A DNA stretch of 64,000 nt from Sepioteuthis lessoniana (GCA_963585895.1 OY757917.1:100861301-100925300); one strand, 5' to 3'. Shown: positions 29,221 through 40,528, numbered from the stretch's first letter. The notes: generated by a model not told the origin, from the letters alone. Program-made: numbers and translations.

Positions 29221-29369
29221 AGAGAGAAAGAGAGAGAGAAAAAAGAGACGGATAGAAAGAGAGAGGACAATATTGAAATTTAAATATGTTTTACTGGTGT
29301 GTATATGTACACACACACACACACTCACACAGACACACACACATATACATATATATATATATATGGGGG

Positions 29370-29416
<47 letters not shown>

Positions 29417-29446
29417 TGAAATTCAAATAGACATGTTTTACTGATG

Positions 29447-29533
<87 letters not shown>

Positions 29534-29591
29534 AAAAGAGAGAGGACAATATTGAAATTTAGATAGATATGTTTTACTGGTGTGTATATGT

Positions 29592-29637
<46 letters not shown>

Positions 29638-29696
29638 GGGGGATGAGAGATAGAGATAGAGAATATTGAAATTCAAATAGAGATGTTTTATTGGTG

Positions 29697-29738
<42 letters not shown>

Positions 29739-29880
29739 AGAGAGAGAGAGAGAAAAAAGAGAGAGAAAGAGACAGAGAGAGAAAATATTGAAATTTAAAT
29801 GGACATGTTTTGCTGGAGTATGTGTGTGGGGGGTTAGTGAGAGAGAGGGAGAGAGGGAAAGAGAAGACAATTTTGAAATT
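29127..29880. repeat. Compound minisatellite: core + (TA)n + (TG)n + (GA)n
   Basis: A ~45-bp core (AATATTGAAATTTAAATAGA, CATGTTTTACTGGTGTATAT) recurs six times (about 29269, 29411, 29549, 29664, 29785 and 29866), each time followed by TA, TG or CA and GA dinucleotide runs. Unit length is about 120-145 bp and varies with the runs. The 184-codon minus frame across it is dinucleotide translation. Confidence 0.9.
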
Positions 29881-30350
29881 TAGAAATGTTTCACTATCAA
29901 GAATGGCTTCGTTAGAAATTAAATTTCATTTCGAACAAACGAAGTCAACCGCTTTTTATTTTTTGTTTCATTTGTTCATTCCTCTTGTAATTTTTTTTTT
30001 TTCATATTTATTTGTATTTTTATTTGTATATTTATTGCTTTATAACTTTTCAAAAAAATATTATTTAAATATTTTTTAAATATATACTATTTATCTATTT
30101 CTAAAATTCTAAAAATAGATCTTTATCAGTGTTTATATATTTCATCAATTTATTTTCATAATTTGTTAAAGATATTTTTTTTCATTTATATTTCTATACA
30201 TATTGTTATTCATTTTTAGAATTAATAAAAGTTATATTTATATTTGAGAATTCATCAATGTTTTATTTATTCATTTTAATATTCAATATCGGTTTTTGAA
30301 CCTTATCTATAAGAATTGTTTTGTTTGATATTTTGCTTTTTGAGTCTTGA
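29881..30350. other. Unassigned, very AT-rich DNA
   Basis: T-rich and TTTA-rich, no recognised feature. Confidence 0.35.
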
Positions 30351-30865
30351 GGTTAACGAAAGCATGGACAGCTATCAATAGGCTATCGACTATATGGAAA
30401 TCAGACCTAACTGATAAAATGAAACGCAGTTTCTTCCAGGCAGCGGTCACATCGATACTGCTATATGGATGCACTACATGGACGCTAAAAAAACGGCTGG
30501 AGAAGAAACTAGATGGCAATTACACAAGAATGCTGCGTGCAATCCTGAACAAGTCCTGGCAGCAACACCCCACAAGACACCAACTGTACGGCCACCTGCC
30601 CCCTATCATGAAAACTATTCAAGTTCTGGCGAACCAGACATGCAGGACATTGCTGGAGAAGCAGAGATGAACTCATAAGAGATGTACTCTTATGGATCCC
30701 CACACACGGCCGCGCAAAAGCAGGACGACCAGCACGAACGTACATTCAGCAGCTATGTGAGGATACAGGTTGTTGTCCTGAAGACCTACCTAGGGCGATG
30801 AACGATAGGGAGGAGTGGCGAGAGAGGGTCAGGGATATCCGTGCTACCAGCACGATATGATGATG
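30351..30865 (+). pseudogene. LINE-G 3' end, 5'-truncated
   Basis: The plus strand reads RLTKAWTAINRLSTIWKSD, MKRSFFQAAVTSILLYGCTT, KKLDGNYTRMLRAILNKSWQ and QLYGHLPPIMKTIQ, then shifts frame near 30620 and regains DELIRDVLLW-type sequence; tail (ATG)n at 30855-30868. It aligns with 15617-16217 and 53360-53733. The frameshift makes it inactive. Confidence 0.85.
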
Positions 30866-30910
30866 ATGATGACATTATTTAAGCTTTAATTGTCTTCCTT
30901 TTCTCACGCT

Positions 30911-31137
30911 GTCGGATTAATGGTTAGAGAGTTCACCAATGGCCTGGAAGACTAGAATTCAATCCTAGTTTGAGTTATAGACTTGATGCCTCCTTGATTA
31001 ACACTCAGCGTTATACTATATAGATCAAGGGTAAGTGTAGGCACCTAGGGAAAGGAATAGCGCCCTCTGCTATACCTCGGTGTGGAAGATATTCAAAAGG
31101 GAGCCTTCGGGTCAACCTCAACGACGGATGGCTAACT

Positions 31138-31140
<3 letters not shown>
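30911..31140 (+). mobile_element. tSINE-1 copy, diverged
   Basis: GGATTAATGGTTAGAGAGTT (A box region), AATTCAATCCTAG (B box), ACACTCAGCGTTATACTATA, AAAGGAATAGCGCCCTCTGC, ending ATGGCTAACTTATGTATA. It runs straight into a TA microsatellite. Confidence 0.75.
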
Positions 31141-31222
<82 letters not shown>

Positions 31223-31291
31223 CAAGAGAAAGAGAGAGAGACAGAGAGAGAGAGAAAACAATATTGAAATTTAAATAGACATGTTTTACTG

Positions 31292-31325
<34 letters not shown>

Positions 31326-31480
31326 GTGTGTGTGTGTGTGTGCGTGTGTGTGTATGTGTGAGTGTGTGTGTTTGTGTGTCTGTGTGTGCCTGTCTGTGTG
31401 TGCGTGAGTGAGTGTGTGTGTCTGTGAGTAAATGAGAGAGAGAGAGAAGGAGAGAGTGAGAGAGAGAGAATATCGCCATG
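31140..31480. repeat. Second compound TA/TG/GA minisatellite
   Basis: Same core as 29127-29880 (ATATTGAAATTTAAATAGAC at about 31262) with TA, TG and GA runs on both sides; about two units. Confidence 0.9.
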
Positions 31481-31544
31481 TCCATTTCCAACGGTGATAA
31501 CCGTTAGGTCATGAGTGCCTCAAAAAAGAAGTAAGCATAGCTTG

Positions 31545-31665
31545 GATTTGGCACAAGGCCGCAAGTACGGAGGTATCTAATGAGAATCGAACTCACTATT
31601 CAATAGCAATAGCAACAAACTTGTTAACCATTGCTCCACGATTGGTTACCCTGGTACAATAGATA
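31545..31665 (-). mobile_element. tSINE-4 copy
   Basis: TTTGGCACAAGGCCGCAAGT, GAGAATCGAACTC (B box complement), AACTTGTTAACCATTGCTCC (A box complement) and head end GGTTACCCTGG. Confidence 0.65.
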
Positions 31666-31996
31666 TTATACAGTTTCTGTTGCTTCGGGCTTACAACGGT
31701 ATTTAATCTACACTTCACAATGTTTGGGGCGTTACCCAAGGTCGGAGTAATATGCAGTACCCTGTAGAAGAGAGGATGGTGACACTAAAAATTGTTCAAG
31801 TTCCGTCGGCATCACCTTTGAGGAGTGCCTCAAAATCTTACTCTTTTTAGATGAGGGGACAAGTGCTCTTTGGAAGAAAAGTCATCTGGAATTGAGCTGA
31901 TGTGTTTTTTTAACTACTCGATATGAATGCCAGGTCCCTCTCGATGTTTTAATTTTAATCAACTTATAGCTAACTGTACCTTACAATTCGAAAATC

Positions 31997-31997
<1 letters not shown>
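31666..31997. other. Unassigned DNA
   Basis: No recognised repeat or frame. Confidence 0.35.

Positions 31998-32085
<88 letters not shown>
31998..32085. repeat. (CA)n(TA)n microsatellite
   Basis: About 17 CA then about 25 TA units. Confidence 0.95.
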
Positions 32086-32089
<4 letters not shown>

Positions 32090-32227
32090 GTTCCTTCTTT
32101 CCTAATCAGTCTCTCTGATCCAGAAAGATCAGTAGTCTCTTTAATTAGGTATCACACCACAATATCAACTACGTTGTTCTCTGTGTACAAAATTTACAAA
32201 TAAAGTGAAATCCTACATACTTTTAGG

Positions 32228-32540
32228 ATTGATTTTAATGGCACGTCAACCCATTTGAGGTGATTGTATGCTCAGAGGTTAGGGAATTGTATACATTGCT
32301 CGTTGATATTTTCATTTTTTGTGTAGCATTGTTGGAATTTTTCACACCGTCATATGATATCAAATATTCCTATCTAATACAAATAATTTTCAAGCATATC
32401 TATTTGACGCATAGATGGGATCATAACTCCGGGTCAGAGTGGACCTGGAAGTAATAGCAATGAAAAGGAGCTCCAGAACAGGAGATTCCTCACCAGGAGC
32501 AATTTAGAGTCATATTCAGGACACCCCTTTTTGAGGTCGG
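32228..32540 (-). mobile_element. NR-2 copy
   Basis: GATTGATTTTAATGGCACGT, CAACCCATTTGAGG, CAGAGGTTAGGGAATTGTAT, AATATTCCTATCTAATACAA, then CATAGATGGGATCATAACTC and CAGAGTGGACCTGGAAGTAA. Both tail and body are present; the tandem units are reduced. Confidence 0.75.
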
Positions 32541-32819
32541 CTTTTTTATACATTCAGAATTTTTAAGCCTCACCGACAGGGAGGTCAACATACGTGACAC
32601 TATATATTTCTTTAAGTGGAAAATACTATTTAAATTAAATACCAATATTCTAATATTGAACATGCCGGAGGAATATCCCCAAAATAAAGGTTTTAAAATT
32701 GAGCTATAAAAGAACAGAATACACAAACAATAACAACCTTTTAGTGGAAAACGTTACCAACATATAAGTTATGCTAGGGTTACCGTCGTTGCACCATTTT
32801 ACGGTAAGACACGCACACG

Positions 32820-33075
32820 CACCATTGGCCTAATAAATAGAGTGTTTGCCAACGTTCCGGGACACTACAATTCAATCCCAGACGGAGTCATACCAAAGAT
32901 TAAAAAAATGGCACTTGGTGACACCTTGTTTAACTCTCAGCATTGTAAGGTAAGGATCAAGGGTAAAGTAGAGTAATCCAAGGAATGGAGTAGCACCCTC
33001 CTATACACCTCGGTGAAGTAGCTATTGAAAAGGGGGCCTTTGGGTCACCCTCGACTATGGTCACTAACTTTACTT
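32820..33075 (+). mobile_element. tSINE-1 copy
   Basis: CATTGGCCTAATAAATAGAG (A box region), CAATTCAATCCCAG (B box), CATACCAAAGATTAAAAAAA, GGAGTAGCACCCTCCTATAC, ending GGTCACTAACTTTACTTATA. Confidence 0.8.
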
Positions 33076-33093
33076 ATATATATATATATATAT

Positions 33094-33352
33094 AGTCATA
33101 GTTAGACAAGCCAGACATGCCGGACACTGCTGGAGAAGCAAGGACGAGCTCGTAAGTGATGTACTCCTATGGACCCCCACATATGGCCAAGCAAAAGCAG
33201 GACGACCAGCCCGAACTTACATACAGCAGCTATGTTAGGACACAGGATGTAACCCTGAAGACCTGCCGGAGGCGATGAACGATTGGGAGAAGTGGCGAGA
33301 GATGGTCAGGGATATCCGTGCTGGCGGCACGACATGATGATGATGATGATAT
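33094..33352 (+). pseudogene. LINE-G 3' end, short
   Basis: Encodes VRQARHAGHCWRSKDEL and the C-terminal region AGRPARTYIQQLC; LRTQDVTLK in place of CEDTGCNPE shows a stop/shift at about 33236. Ends in GACATGATGATGATGAT. 5'-truncated at a TA microsatellite. Confidence 0.85.
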
Positions 33353-33479
33353 ATAGACAGAATATCAATGAAAATTCCTTGAAACATATATCTTCATAAC
33401 GTTTGATTTTTTTATTGTGCATACAACAAAGTTATTCCCCCAACGAAATCTAATATGAAAACAATAAAATTGTCTCATA

Positions 33480-33514
33480 CGCACGTACACACATATACAT
33501 ACACACATACATAG

Positions 33515-33550
<36 letters not shown>

Positions 33551-33617
33551 GAAAATTCGTAGAAACATATATATCCTAATACACACGCATACATGGACAC
33601 ACACATACATACACATT

Positions 33618-33687
<70 letters not shown>

Positions 33688-33690
33688 AAA
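33480..33690. repeat. (CA)n/(TA)n/(TG)n compound microsatellite
   Basis: CA, TA and TG runs with a GAAAATTCGTAGAAACATAT segment repeated twice (33550 and 33687) and once more loosely at 33370. Confidence 0.9.
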
Positions 33691-34039
33691 ATTCGTAGAA
33701 ACATATATATATCCGAATATTAATAACGTTTGCTTCTTTTATTGTCTACACAACAAAGTTCTTTTCACCCACCCAACAAAAAATTCTAAAATGAAAACAA
33801 TAAAATTGTGTCACCCATGCAATCGAAGAAACAGATTCTGCTGCCACAGAAAATATTCAAACTTGATTTATCTTTTGGAATGGACACGTTGCTTTAAACA
33901 ATATGTACGGAAATCAGAATTGCCTTTTCATTTTAGAATAAACACGTAAAGACAAAAGAAAATCATTGGTAATAATAAATGACTCCAAACTGAACAACAT
34001 ACATTTCTGACAGATATTCATGACTTTAAGGGAAACGCT
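33691..34039. other. Unassigned DNA
   Basis: Contains a diverged second copy of 33400-33480 (ATAACGTTTG, ACAACAAAGTT, AAAACAATAAAATTGT), i.e. a ~320-bp direct duplication with the microsatellite above. Confidence 0.5.
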
Positions 34040-34054
34040 TAATCTTCTATAATC

Positions 34055-34304
34055 CATATTTACCCAACCCTTCCACTCGGGCAGGATATGACACAAGGTC
34101 AATTTTTTAAGCGGAGTTTAACAGGTTTGAGTTCAGTGTTTTCCTTCTCCTAGACTAGTTGCCTCACCAAGGCTGAAGAACTTAGTCTACCCTACTATTT
34201 ACCCATAGCTGGAGGGAGAATTATTGGATTCATACCTCTCCCAAGGGTGTTAGTGCTATGTGAAATGCAATCAGTCTCGTCCAGGATTTGAACTCGTGTC
34301 GCCA
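34055..34304 (-). mobile_element. tSINE-3 copy, 5'-truncated, with 15-bp TSD
   Basis: Flanked by TAATCTTCTATAATC at 34040-34054 and 34305-34319. The head stops just past the B box (complement GGATTTGAACTCGTGTCG), so the A box is missing although the TSD is perfect: truncation happened at insertion. Confidence 0.95.
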
Positions 34305-34482
34305 TAATCTTCTATAATCGAGCGGATTAAAAAAAAACAACATATAACATAACATCAATCCTAGAAACCAATGAATATGGACGGATTGAAATCCCGATCC
34401 AAAAGTAATTAGAAAAAAATCATATCACTCAAAAAAGACTACATTTTAATCTTCAATATATAAGAATAACAATCACAACAAC

Positions 34483-34665
34483 AATGAAGAAGATGATCCA
34501 TTGGGAATTATGCAAGAGACTAAAGTTTGACAATACTGGTAAAGGCTGATACACAAGCCAGAACCTGTTCCAAAAACTGAGATGCATAACATTCCCAGGG
34601 ACTTTGACACACAAACAGATCATTCTTTCATGGCTAGAACACGGACATAGTTTTTATTAAGCAGA
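34483..34665 (+). pseudogene. LINE-H fragment
   Basis: Translates as IHWELCKRLKFDN, then frameshifted pieces corresponding to the PEPVLEN and LLWDF-type region that follow in other LINE-H copies (GACACACAAACAGATCATTC). Degenerate. Confidence 0.6.
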
Positions 34666-34989
34666 AGCAAGAGAAAAGAACTTTTCATATAAAGAATTTT
34701 GCTGTTCCAAATACATATACATATATATGTATAAAAGTAGCGGTTAAGGTATGGAACAACAAATATTTAAATAATTTTTACTTGAAAAAGTTTGCATGTA
34801 CGTTTATGAAATTTTCACAAAATATACTTGGAACATATATGCATTTATTATATATAAAGTTTTCTAAATTTTATTTTACAGTAAATTAATAGTCTATTGA
34901 AAAAAAACAAAAATATACATTTTGCCCTGGTCAAAAGTTAAAGAACGCATCATAAATCCTTGTTAGATCAATATATAAACTAAAGAAAA

Positions 34990-36013
34990 ATTTAATATTT
35001 AGTGAATTTTTCTTTGCCTTGGATTACCTCATTGCATCTTCGACCACATGAGCCAATTAACTTCTTACAATAGGTATCAGTGATACTTTCCCATTCTTCT
35101 TTCAGATAACCCCATAAATCATCAGTATTTTGAGGATTTCTGTTCTGTGCTTCCTCTCCAATGATTTTCCATACATTCTCTTGGGGATTCATATCTGGGT
35201 TCTATGGTGGCCACTTCATAACGGCTATTCCTTCCTGTTCAAGAAAACTTAGTAGTTTTAGCTTTGTGGCAAGGCGCGTTGTCTTGCATAAATACTGAAG
35301 TTTCAACTGTCCCTTTGCGTAAATGAGGAAGTTCTGGAGAGGAAGTTCTTTATAAAACTGGCATTAATATTATCGTAAAAACGAACCATAGGTCCTCCTC
35401 TCACTGAAGAAATCATCCATCACGCCATTACGCCACCCGCTTCATATTTCACAGTTTTCTTAACGCATTGAGGAGATAAGCGTTGCCTATTTTTATGTCT
35501 TACAAATCTCTTACCATCAGATCCAAACAAGTTGAATTTAGATTTATCCCTAAAGGGATCCATATTCCATTGTTCCTCTGTCCACAGGATGTGCTCTGTC
35601 GCGAAGTCAAAACGAACCTTTTGATTTTTCTTTGAAATCAAAGGTTTGCAACCTGGAATCCGGGCCACTAATTTTTCCTTATTTAACCTTCGAGAAACAA
35701 ATTTTCTAGAGAATAGCTTTCCTGTTTTCTCATAAAATGCATGAGAAATAGACGTTGCTGTATCGAAACTGTCTTTTAAAGATATTTTAGCAATCATCCA
35801 ATCTTCCCGTTTGGTTGTCATAGGAGGCCTGCCAGTACTCGGTTTTGGTTCAAGTGTCTTGTCAGCCTTAAATCTACTGATTACACGATAAACGACAATT
35901 TTTTACCTTCGTATGATACCAACAATTTCAGAATACGATTTATTTTCTTGATGGTTTGCTCAAATGAGCTTTTATTCTTCTTTAATTAAACAATTGCGTG
36001 CTTTCACCTCCAT
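34990..36013 (-). pseudogene. Tc1-like transposase, degenerate
   Basis: From a candidate ATG at 36011-36013 (MEVKARNCLIKEE then stop) through GRPPMTTKREDWMIAKISLK (the typical GRPP linker between two helix-turn-helix domains), SRRLNKEKLVARIPGCKPL, KSKFNLFGSDGKRFVR (first catalytic Asp region, here changed to DKSKFN) and LSPQCVKKTVKYEAGGVM, to MNPQENVWKIIG near 35190 (third acidic residue region, NPQENVW) and EVIQGKEKFTKY at the end. Stops and frameshifts break it into at least three pieces, so it is inactive. Full-length relatives are about 340 aa. Confidence 0.9.
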
Positions 36014-36149
36014 CTTGCTTAAAAATAGTTTCAACAATGTATGACAGTTGACCATAAATCAAAATTAGTAATCAATTTTTTTTAATTACTTAAATTACGA
36101 TGATTCAACAGTGTTCCTTAATGGCAAAATATATATTTTTGTTTTTTAG

Positions 36150-36400
36150 TTCACAATGGCTTAGTGTGTAGAGTGTTCGCCAATGGTCCAGAAGACCTGG
36201 GTTCAATCCCAGGTCGGGTCGTACCAAAGACTTTAAAAATGGTACTTGATTACCACTCAGGAATATAAGGTACGTATCAAGGGTAAAGTGGAGCAATCCT
36301 GGGAAAGGAGTAGTGTCCTCCCCTACACTTCAATGTTGTAGCTGTTGAAAAGGGAGCCTTTTGGTTGCTCTCGACAAAAGGGAGACAACTCTATTTTACT
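36150..36400 (+). mobile_element. tSINE-1 nested in the Tc1-like element
   Basis: ACAATGGCTTAGTGTGTAGA (A box region), GGTTCAATCCCAGGTCGGGT (B box), CAAGGGTAAAGTGGAGCAAT, AGGAGTAGTGTCCTCCCCTA. It lies between the transposase start and the right terminal repeat and so postdates the transposon. Confidence 0.9.
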
Positions 36401-36562
36401 TAGTCTTAATTTACAGAAGAAAACCTTTTAGAAAACTTTATAAGTAATAAATACATATATGCTCCAAGTATATTTTGGTAAAATTTCATAAACGTATATG
36501 CAAATAAAAATCATTTAAATATTTGTTGTTGTTCCGTTCCTCGCCTTACGGCTGCTACAATA

Positions 36563-36965
36563 CATGTACACATATATACATAGCCATCTACAGACAGACT
36601 GGTTTGTTGTATCGCAACTCTTCAATGTGGCTAGACACGCGAGTCACTTCAAGCTGGGATTGAGACCCGATAACAGAACTCACAGCCAGGGGCAGATCTA
36701 TTGCAAGCTAGGGAATTTGTATATGTATTAACTTTGTTTACATTTTATGCGATCGGATATCGAAGTGCACAATTCGTTAGAAAAGCTTTGCATTACGCAA
36801 GTGGCAACCGTTAATTCCTTCGCCAAATTGCCTCCCCCCCACCTGGGGGAGCATATATTGTCATAACAAGCTGTCTGTTTCATTGTATAAAGAGTGTTAA
36901 ATATCTATGCACACGCACACATACACACACACATACACGCACACAGAGGCATATATATACATATA
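36563..36965. other. Unassigned DNA
   Basis: Mixed sequence with a C run at about 36834-36840 and a loose CA array at 36908-36950. No element recognised. Confidence 0.4.
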
Positions 36966-37112
36966 TAAGTTAGGCGGACAAATACCGTTAAGAAAGGTAT
37001 GAACCCGCTAATCTTCCCGTTAAAATAGTACCGATACTGTTCTCATAAAAGGATGGATTGGACATTGAATAACCTGAGAACATTGATATGCCATTAAATA
37101 ACAAAGAAACAA
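36966..37112 (+). mobile_element. tSINE-2, 5'-truncated
   Basis: Starts within the central domain (GGCGGACAAATACCGTTAAG, AAAGGTATGAACCCGCTAAT), ends with the tail ACATTGATATGCCATTAAAT and AAGAAAC. The head is missing. Confidence 0.7.
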
Positions 37113-37233
37113 GATAAATCGGGATGTCGTAGATAAAAAATCAATGTTACTTTGTGACTGTCAGTTTCACGACTATACAATCATCAGACGCATCATCTTA
37201 TAAACGACATTGACTCTTTGTTTATACTATTTA

Positions 37234-37258
37234 ATCACACACACACACACACACACAC

Positions 37259-37293
<35 letters not shown>
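37234..37293. repeat. (CA)n(TA)n microsatellite
   Basis: About 12 CA then about 15 TA units. Confidence 0.95.
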
Positions 37294-37294
<1 letters not shown>

Positions 37295-37580
37295 CATGCA
37301 AAACAAAAAAAAATGGTTGGTAATATGTTATAGCGTTTGGATATTGCAAATAAAAACTAAAAAGCCAATCATTCACGTTCGTATTCTTTTGGCTAAAAAT
37401 TTCACGAGACACAAATAATCAAAATTATCACTTTGGAAAAGGAAAATTTGTCATGTTAAATCTTTTGCAAACAGCAAGAAGAATGCAATTCTCTTTTTTA
37501 GAATATAGTATAACCTGATGATTTCAAAAGCGTGAAAAAACTAGTTGTAATACGTGGTTTTGTTTTTCTGTAATATACTG
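37294..37580. other. Unassigned AT-rich DNA
   Basis: No feature recognised. Confidence 0.35.

Positions 37581-37646
<66 letters not shown>
37581..37646. repeat. (TA)n(TG)n microsatellite
   Basis: About 16 TA then about 14 TG units. Confidence 0.95.
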
Positions 37647-37647
<1 letters not shown>

Positions 37648-37839
37648 TTGTTTATGTGCATGGATAATTTGGCATCTATATGCTTGAATTTCGAGTCTCT
37701 TTGGTTAGTATATCTATACTTGTAAAATCAAGGATAGCATTAGTAAGTCATTTAAAAAATGTCGATAATAATGTTCGTGATAAGACATTTATAAAAGCCT
37801 ACCGACTAGTATATACAATCACTCACATGAACTTTATCT

Positions 37840-37906
37840 TTCACACACACACACACAAACATACACATACAACAAAAACACACATTCTCTTACATATTAA
37901 AATATA

Positions 37907-37946
<40 letters not shown>

Positions 37947-38139
37947 ACATACACACAGTCGGTTTCTAACACAAACACTATCCCCCTCTCTTTCTCCCAT
38001 ATAAGTCTCTCCCTCCCTCTCTCTCTCCCTCTCTCAATAGACACAGTCTCTCTTACCACACTCTCTCAGACGATACACAAAAATGCATATATCATCTCAT
38101 ACACACACACTCACACATATATATATACATGTTCACTCA

Positions 38140-38175
<36 letters not shown>

Positions 38176-38255
38176 TTCTCTATTTCTCTCTCTCACACAC
38201 ACACATACACGTGCACACACAGATTTTCTCTCTCTCTCTCTCTCTCTCTCTCTTA
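37840..38255. repeat. (CA)n/(CT)n/(TA)n compound array
   Basis: Alternating CA, CT and TA blocks; long pure CT at 37914-37942 and 38228-38252, TA at 38142-38172. The 210-codon plus frame across it is low-complexity His/Thr/Ser/Leu. Confidence 0.9.
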
Positions 38256-38279
38256 ACTCACGCGCAAATAAAAGCCCGC

Positions 38280-38755
38280 ATCTTAGTGTTTAAATCCAAG
38301 TGTACCAGGTAAAACGAGCAGCAATCTCATGTTTTCAAGGGTCCATGAGAAACCCTTAAAACTTCAATTGATCCGATCCCTGTAATTTAGCCCTGAATAA
38401 AGATCAACTTCAGTCACTTTTCTTTCTATGATGACGTCAGAAAATTAAATAGAAATCGAGAAATATCTTGCCTGTTGTGAGATTAAAAGCCAGGAAAAAG
38501 CGCTGGGGTTGGGCCTGCTTATACAGGTTGGGTACGTATCACCACACCCAACCCGTCCTACAAAAAATCAGGTAAAGTGTGATGACGAAGAGGATCACTT
38601 CTCATATTTTTTTTTTAATTAGCAAAGGTGCGGGGTTTCCCACCCAGTCCTTTTTTTAAGGGGATTTCCACGGTTGAACGATTTGATTCTTTACAAACGA
38701 AATTAACCCCCTAAGATTTTCGGAAATTCCCCATGGATACTCCGCCTTTTTTGAC
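38280..38755. other. Unassigned DNA
   Basis: GC-richer than its surroundings at 38470-38580, with two near-repeats of a TTGGG(C)CTGCTT / CACACCCAACCCG type. No gene supported. Confidence 0.35.
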
Positions 38756-38764
38756 AGATACTCT

Positions 38765-38819
38765 GCACCCCACCACACACACACACACACACACACGCAC
38801 ACACACACACACACATTCA

Positions 38820-38855
<36 letters not shown>

Positions 38856-39182
38856 CTCTCTGACTCTCTGTCGCTCTCTTTTATACGCAGAAATACACCA
38901 CACACACACACACGCCTTCTGTGTGTCTCTGTCGCTTTCTTACTCTCACAATACACTACACTCACACACGGTCTTTCAGACACACACACACCACACATTC
39001 TCTGTTTCTATCTCTCTCGTTTCTCTCTCTTACACACACATGCATCCCACACACACACTCTTTCACACACACACATTCTCTCTCTCTCACTCTCACCCTC
39101 TCTCTCTCTCCTTTCTTATGCACACACATACACCGCACACACTCTCTTTTTTTCACTCACACACATTTTCTCTTTCTTTCTT

Positions 39183-39213
<31 letters not shown>

Positions 39214-39286
39214 CTCTTTCTTTTTTCTCTTACACACACATATACACCGCATACACACTCTCTTTCACACGTATACGCTCAGATTT

Positions 39287-39318
<32 letters not shown>

Positions 39319-39422
39319 TTTATATACATATGCACTACACTCAAACTCTATCATACATACACACATTCTCTCTCTATCTCTATCTCTATCTATCTCTGTA
39401 TGTATCTTACACTCAATTGCAT

Positions 39423-39455
<33 letters not shown>

Positions 39456-39527
39456 TCTCTTTCAAACACACACATTTTCTCTCACTCCTCTCTCTCTCTC
39501 TCTCTTACACACAAATATTCACACACA

Positions 39528-39562
<35 letters not shown>

Positions 39563-39630
39563 ACACATGTACTCTTTCTCTCTCTTTCTCATATACACAC
39601 ACTCTTTCTCTCTCTCTTATTTTCTTTTTC
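38765..39630. repeat. (CA)n/(CT)n minisatellite, about 9 loose units
   Basis: Each unit is a CT run, a TTACACACACATACACC-like segment, ACACTCTCTTTCACAC, and a CACATT before the next CT run. Unit size is about 80-125 bp. Three overlapping plus frames of 327, 292 and 259 codons stay open only because CA/CT repeats lack stop codons. Confidence 0.9.
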
Positions 39631-39801
39631 GGCGCTCCTATTACTCTCAAACAACTCATTATCACGACCACTACACCAACTACTACGACAGCGACGATGA
39701 TTACAATTACAACTAATATGACTTTTGTTGGTACTTGTATCATGTTCACAATATTCATTATGTGTAATTTTCAAATTCAATACTTATTGCACTCTTTCTG
39801 A

Positions 39802-40513
39802 GTTTTCATACCTGCTTTAACTGATAATCTTTCACTGGAGTCTGAGTGACAGCAAGTCTCCTCAAGTCTCCAGGACTCTTCTCGGTATTTTAGCCAATCT
39901 TAACAATGCTCTGATCTGAATGGTCTCGATTCTAGTGATTTCAAATCACTCCGGTTTTCTTTCCAAGTCTTTGGAGATCGTTCCAAGTGCACTAACTACA
40001 ACAGGTATCACCGTCATCCTCATGTTCCACAGATTTTTCAGCCTTTTGGGAAAATCCAAATATTTACTTATCTTTCCGTTTTCTTTTATATTCATATTTT
40101 GGTCCGCTGGAACGATCAAATTTGATATAAGACAAGTTCGTTTTTCATTGTTAAGTAACAAAATGTTTTATACAACTTGTCTTTATGACATTATTTTGTG
40201 CTGTTATTTGTAGAGATTCATTTTTTTCTTTTGAGGTTTCCTTTTTTTTCTTTTTTCTTTTAGCCATGTCCACTTTTTCTCGTGTGGAATCTCGGCAGTT
40301 TGTCGCATGAAGTATCCATACAGTTGTTTTTTCTTCCTATTTCTATTTTTTAGTTTTTGTTGTTTTTCTGTTTGTTCGTATGTTGTCAATGCTCTTACAA
40401 GTCAATGGTAATCAGTCTTTTTTTTTGTTCTTTTTAATCTATTCCTCTCGATTCCTTGTATTGATGAATCTACTTAATCATTAATGTTGGTGAGTCCTCT
40501 TCCTACTTCTTTT
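39802..40513 (-). pseudogene. LINE-H 3' region, fragment 1
   Basis: The minus strand reads NLWNMRMTVIPVVVSALGTI and SKDLERKPE, the LINE-H C-terminal motif (WNMKVTVIPIVIGALGT in the family), and further up frameshifted pieces. The terminal segment TTTCACTGGAGTCTGAGTGA then CAGCAAGTCTCCTCAAG is the 3' end of the ORF. A tSINE-2 (40529-40769) interrupts its 5' part; the rest may continue at 40785-40868. Confidence 0.75.
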
Positions 40514-40528
40514 CTGGACATAATTAGT

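Larger units (their letters stand above)
34734..36560 (-). mobile_element. Tc1-like DNA transposon with ~145-bp terminal inverted repeats
   Basis: Left end (34734) AAAGTAGCGGTTAAGGTATG and right end read inwards (36560) TTGTAGCAGCCGTAAGGCGA are homologous and continue as a matching pair for about 145 bp (34734-34880 with 36412-36560; shared AACAAATATTTAAAT, ACGTTTATGAAATTTT). TA flanks both ends (34732-34733, 36561-36562). A tSINE-1 is nested at 36150-36400. Without it the element is about 1.55 kb. Confidence 0.9.

Noticed and set aside
29122-29676. 184-codon minus-strand frame
   Set aside because: Translation of TA/TG/GA dinucleotide runs within the compound minisatellite.
38733-39716. Longest open frame (327 codons), with overlapping frames of 292 and 259
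   Set aside because: It is a translation of CA/CT simple repeats, which lack stops; all three frames are open, and no domain is visible.
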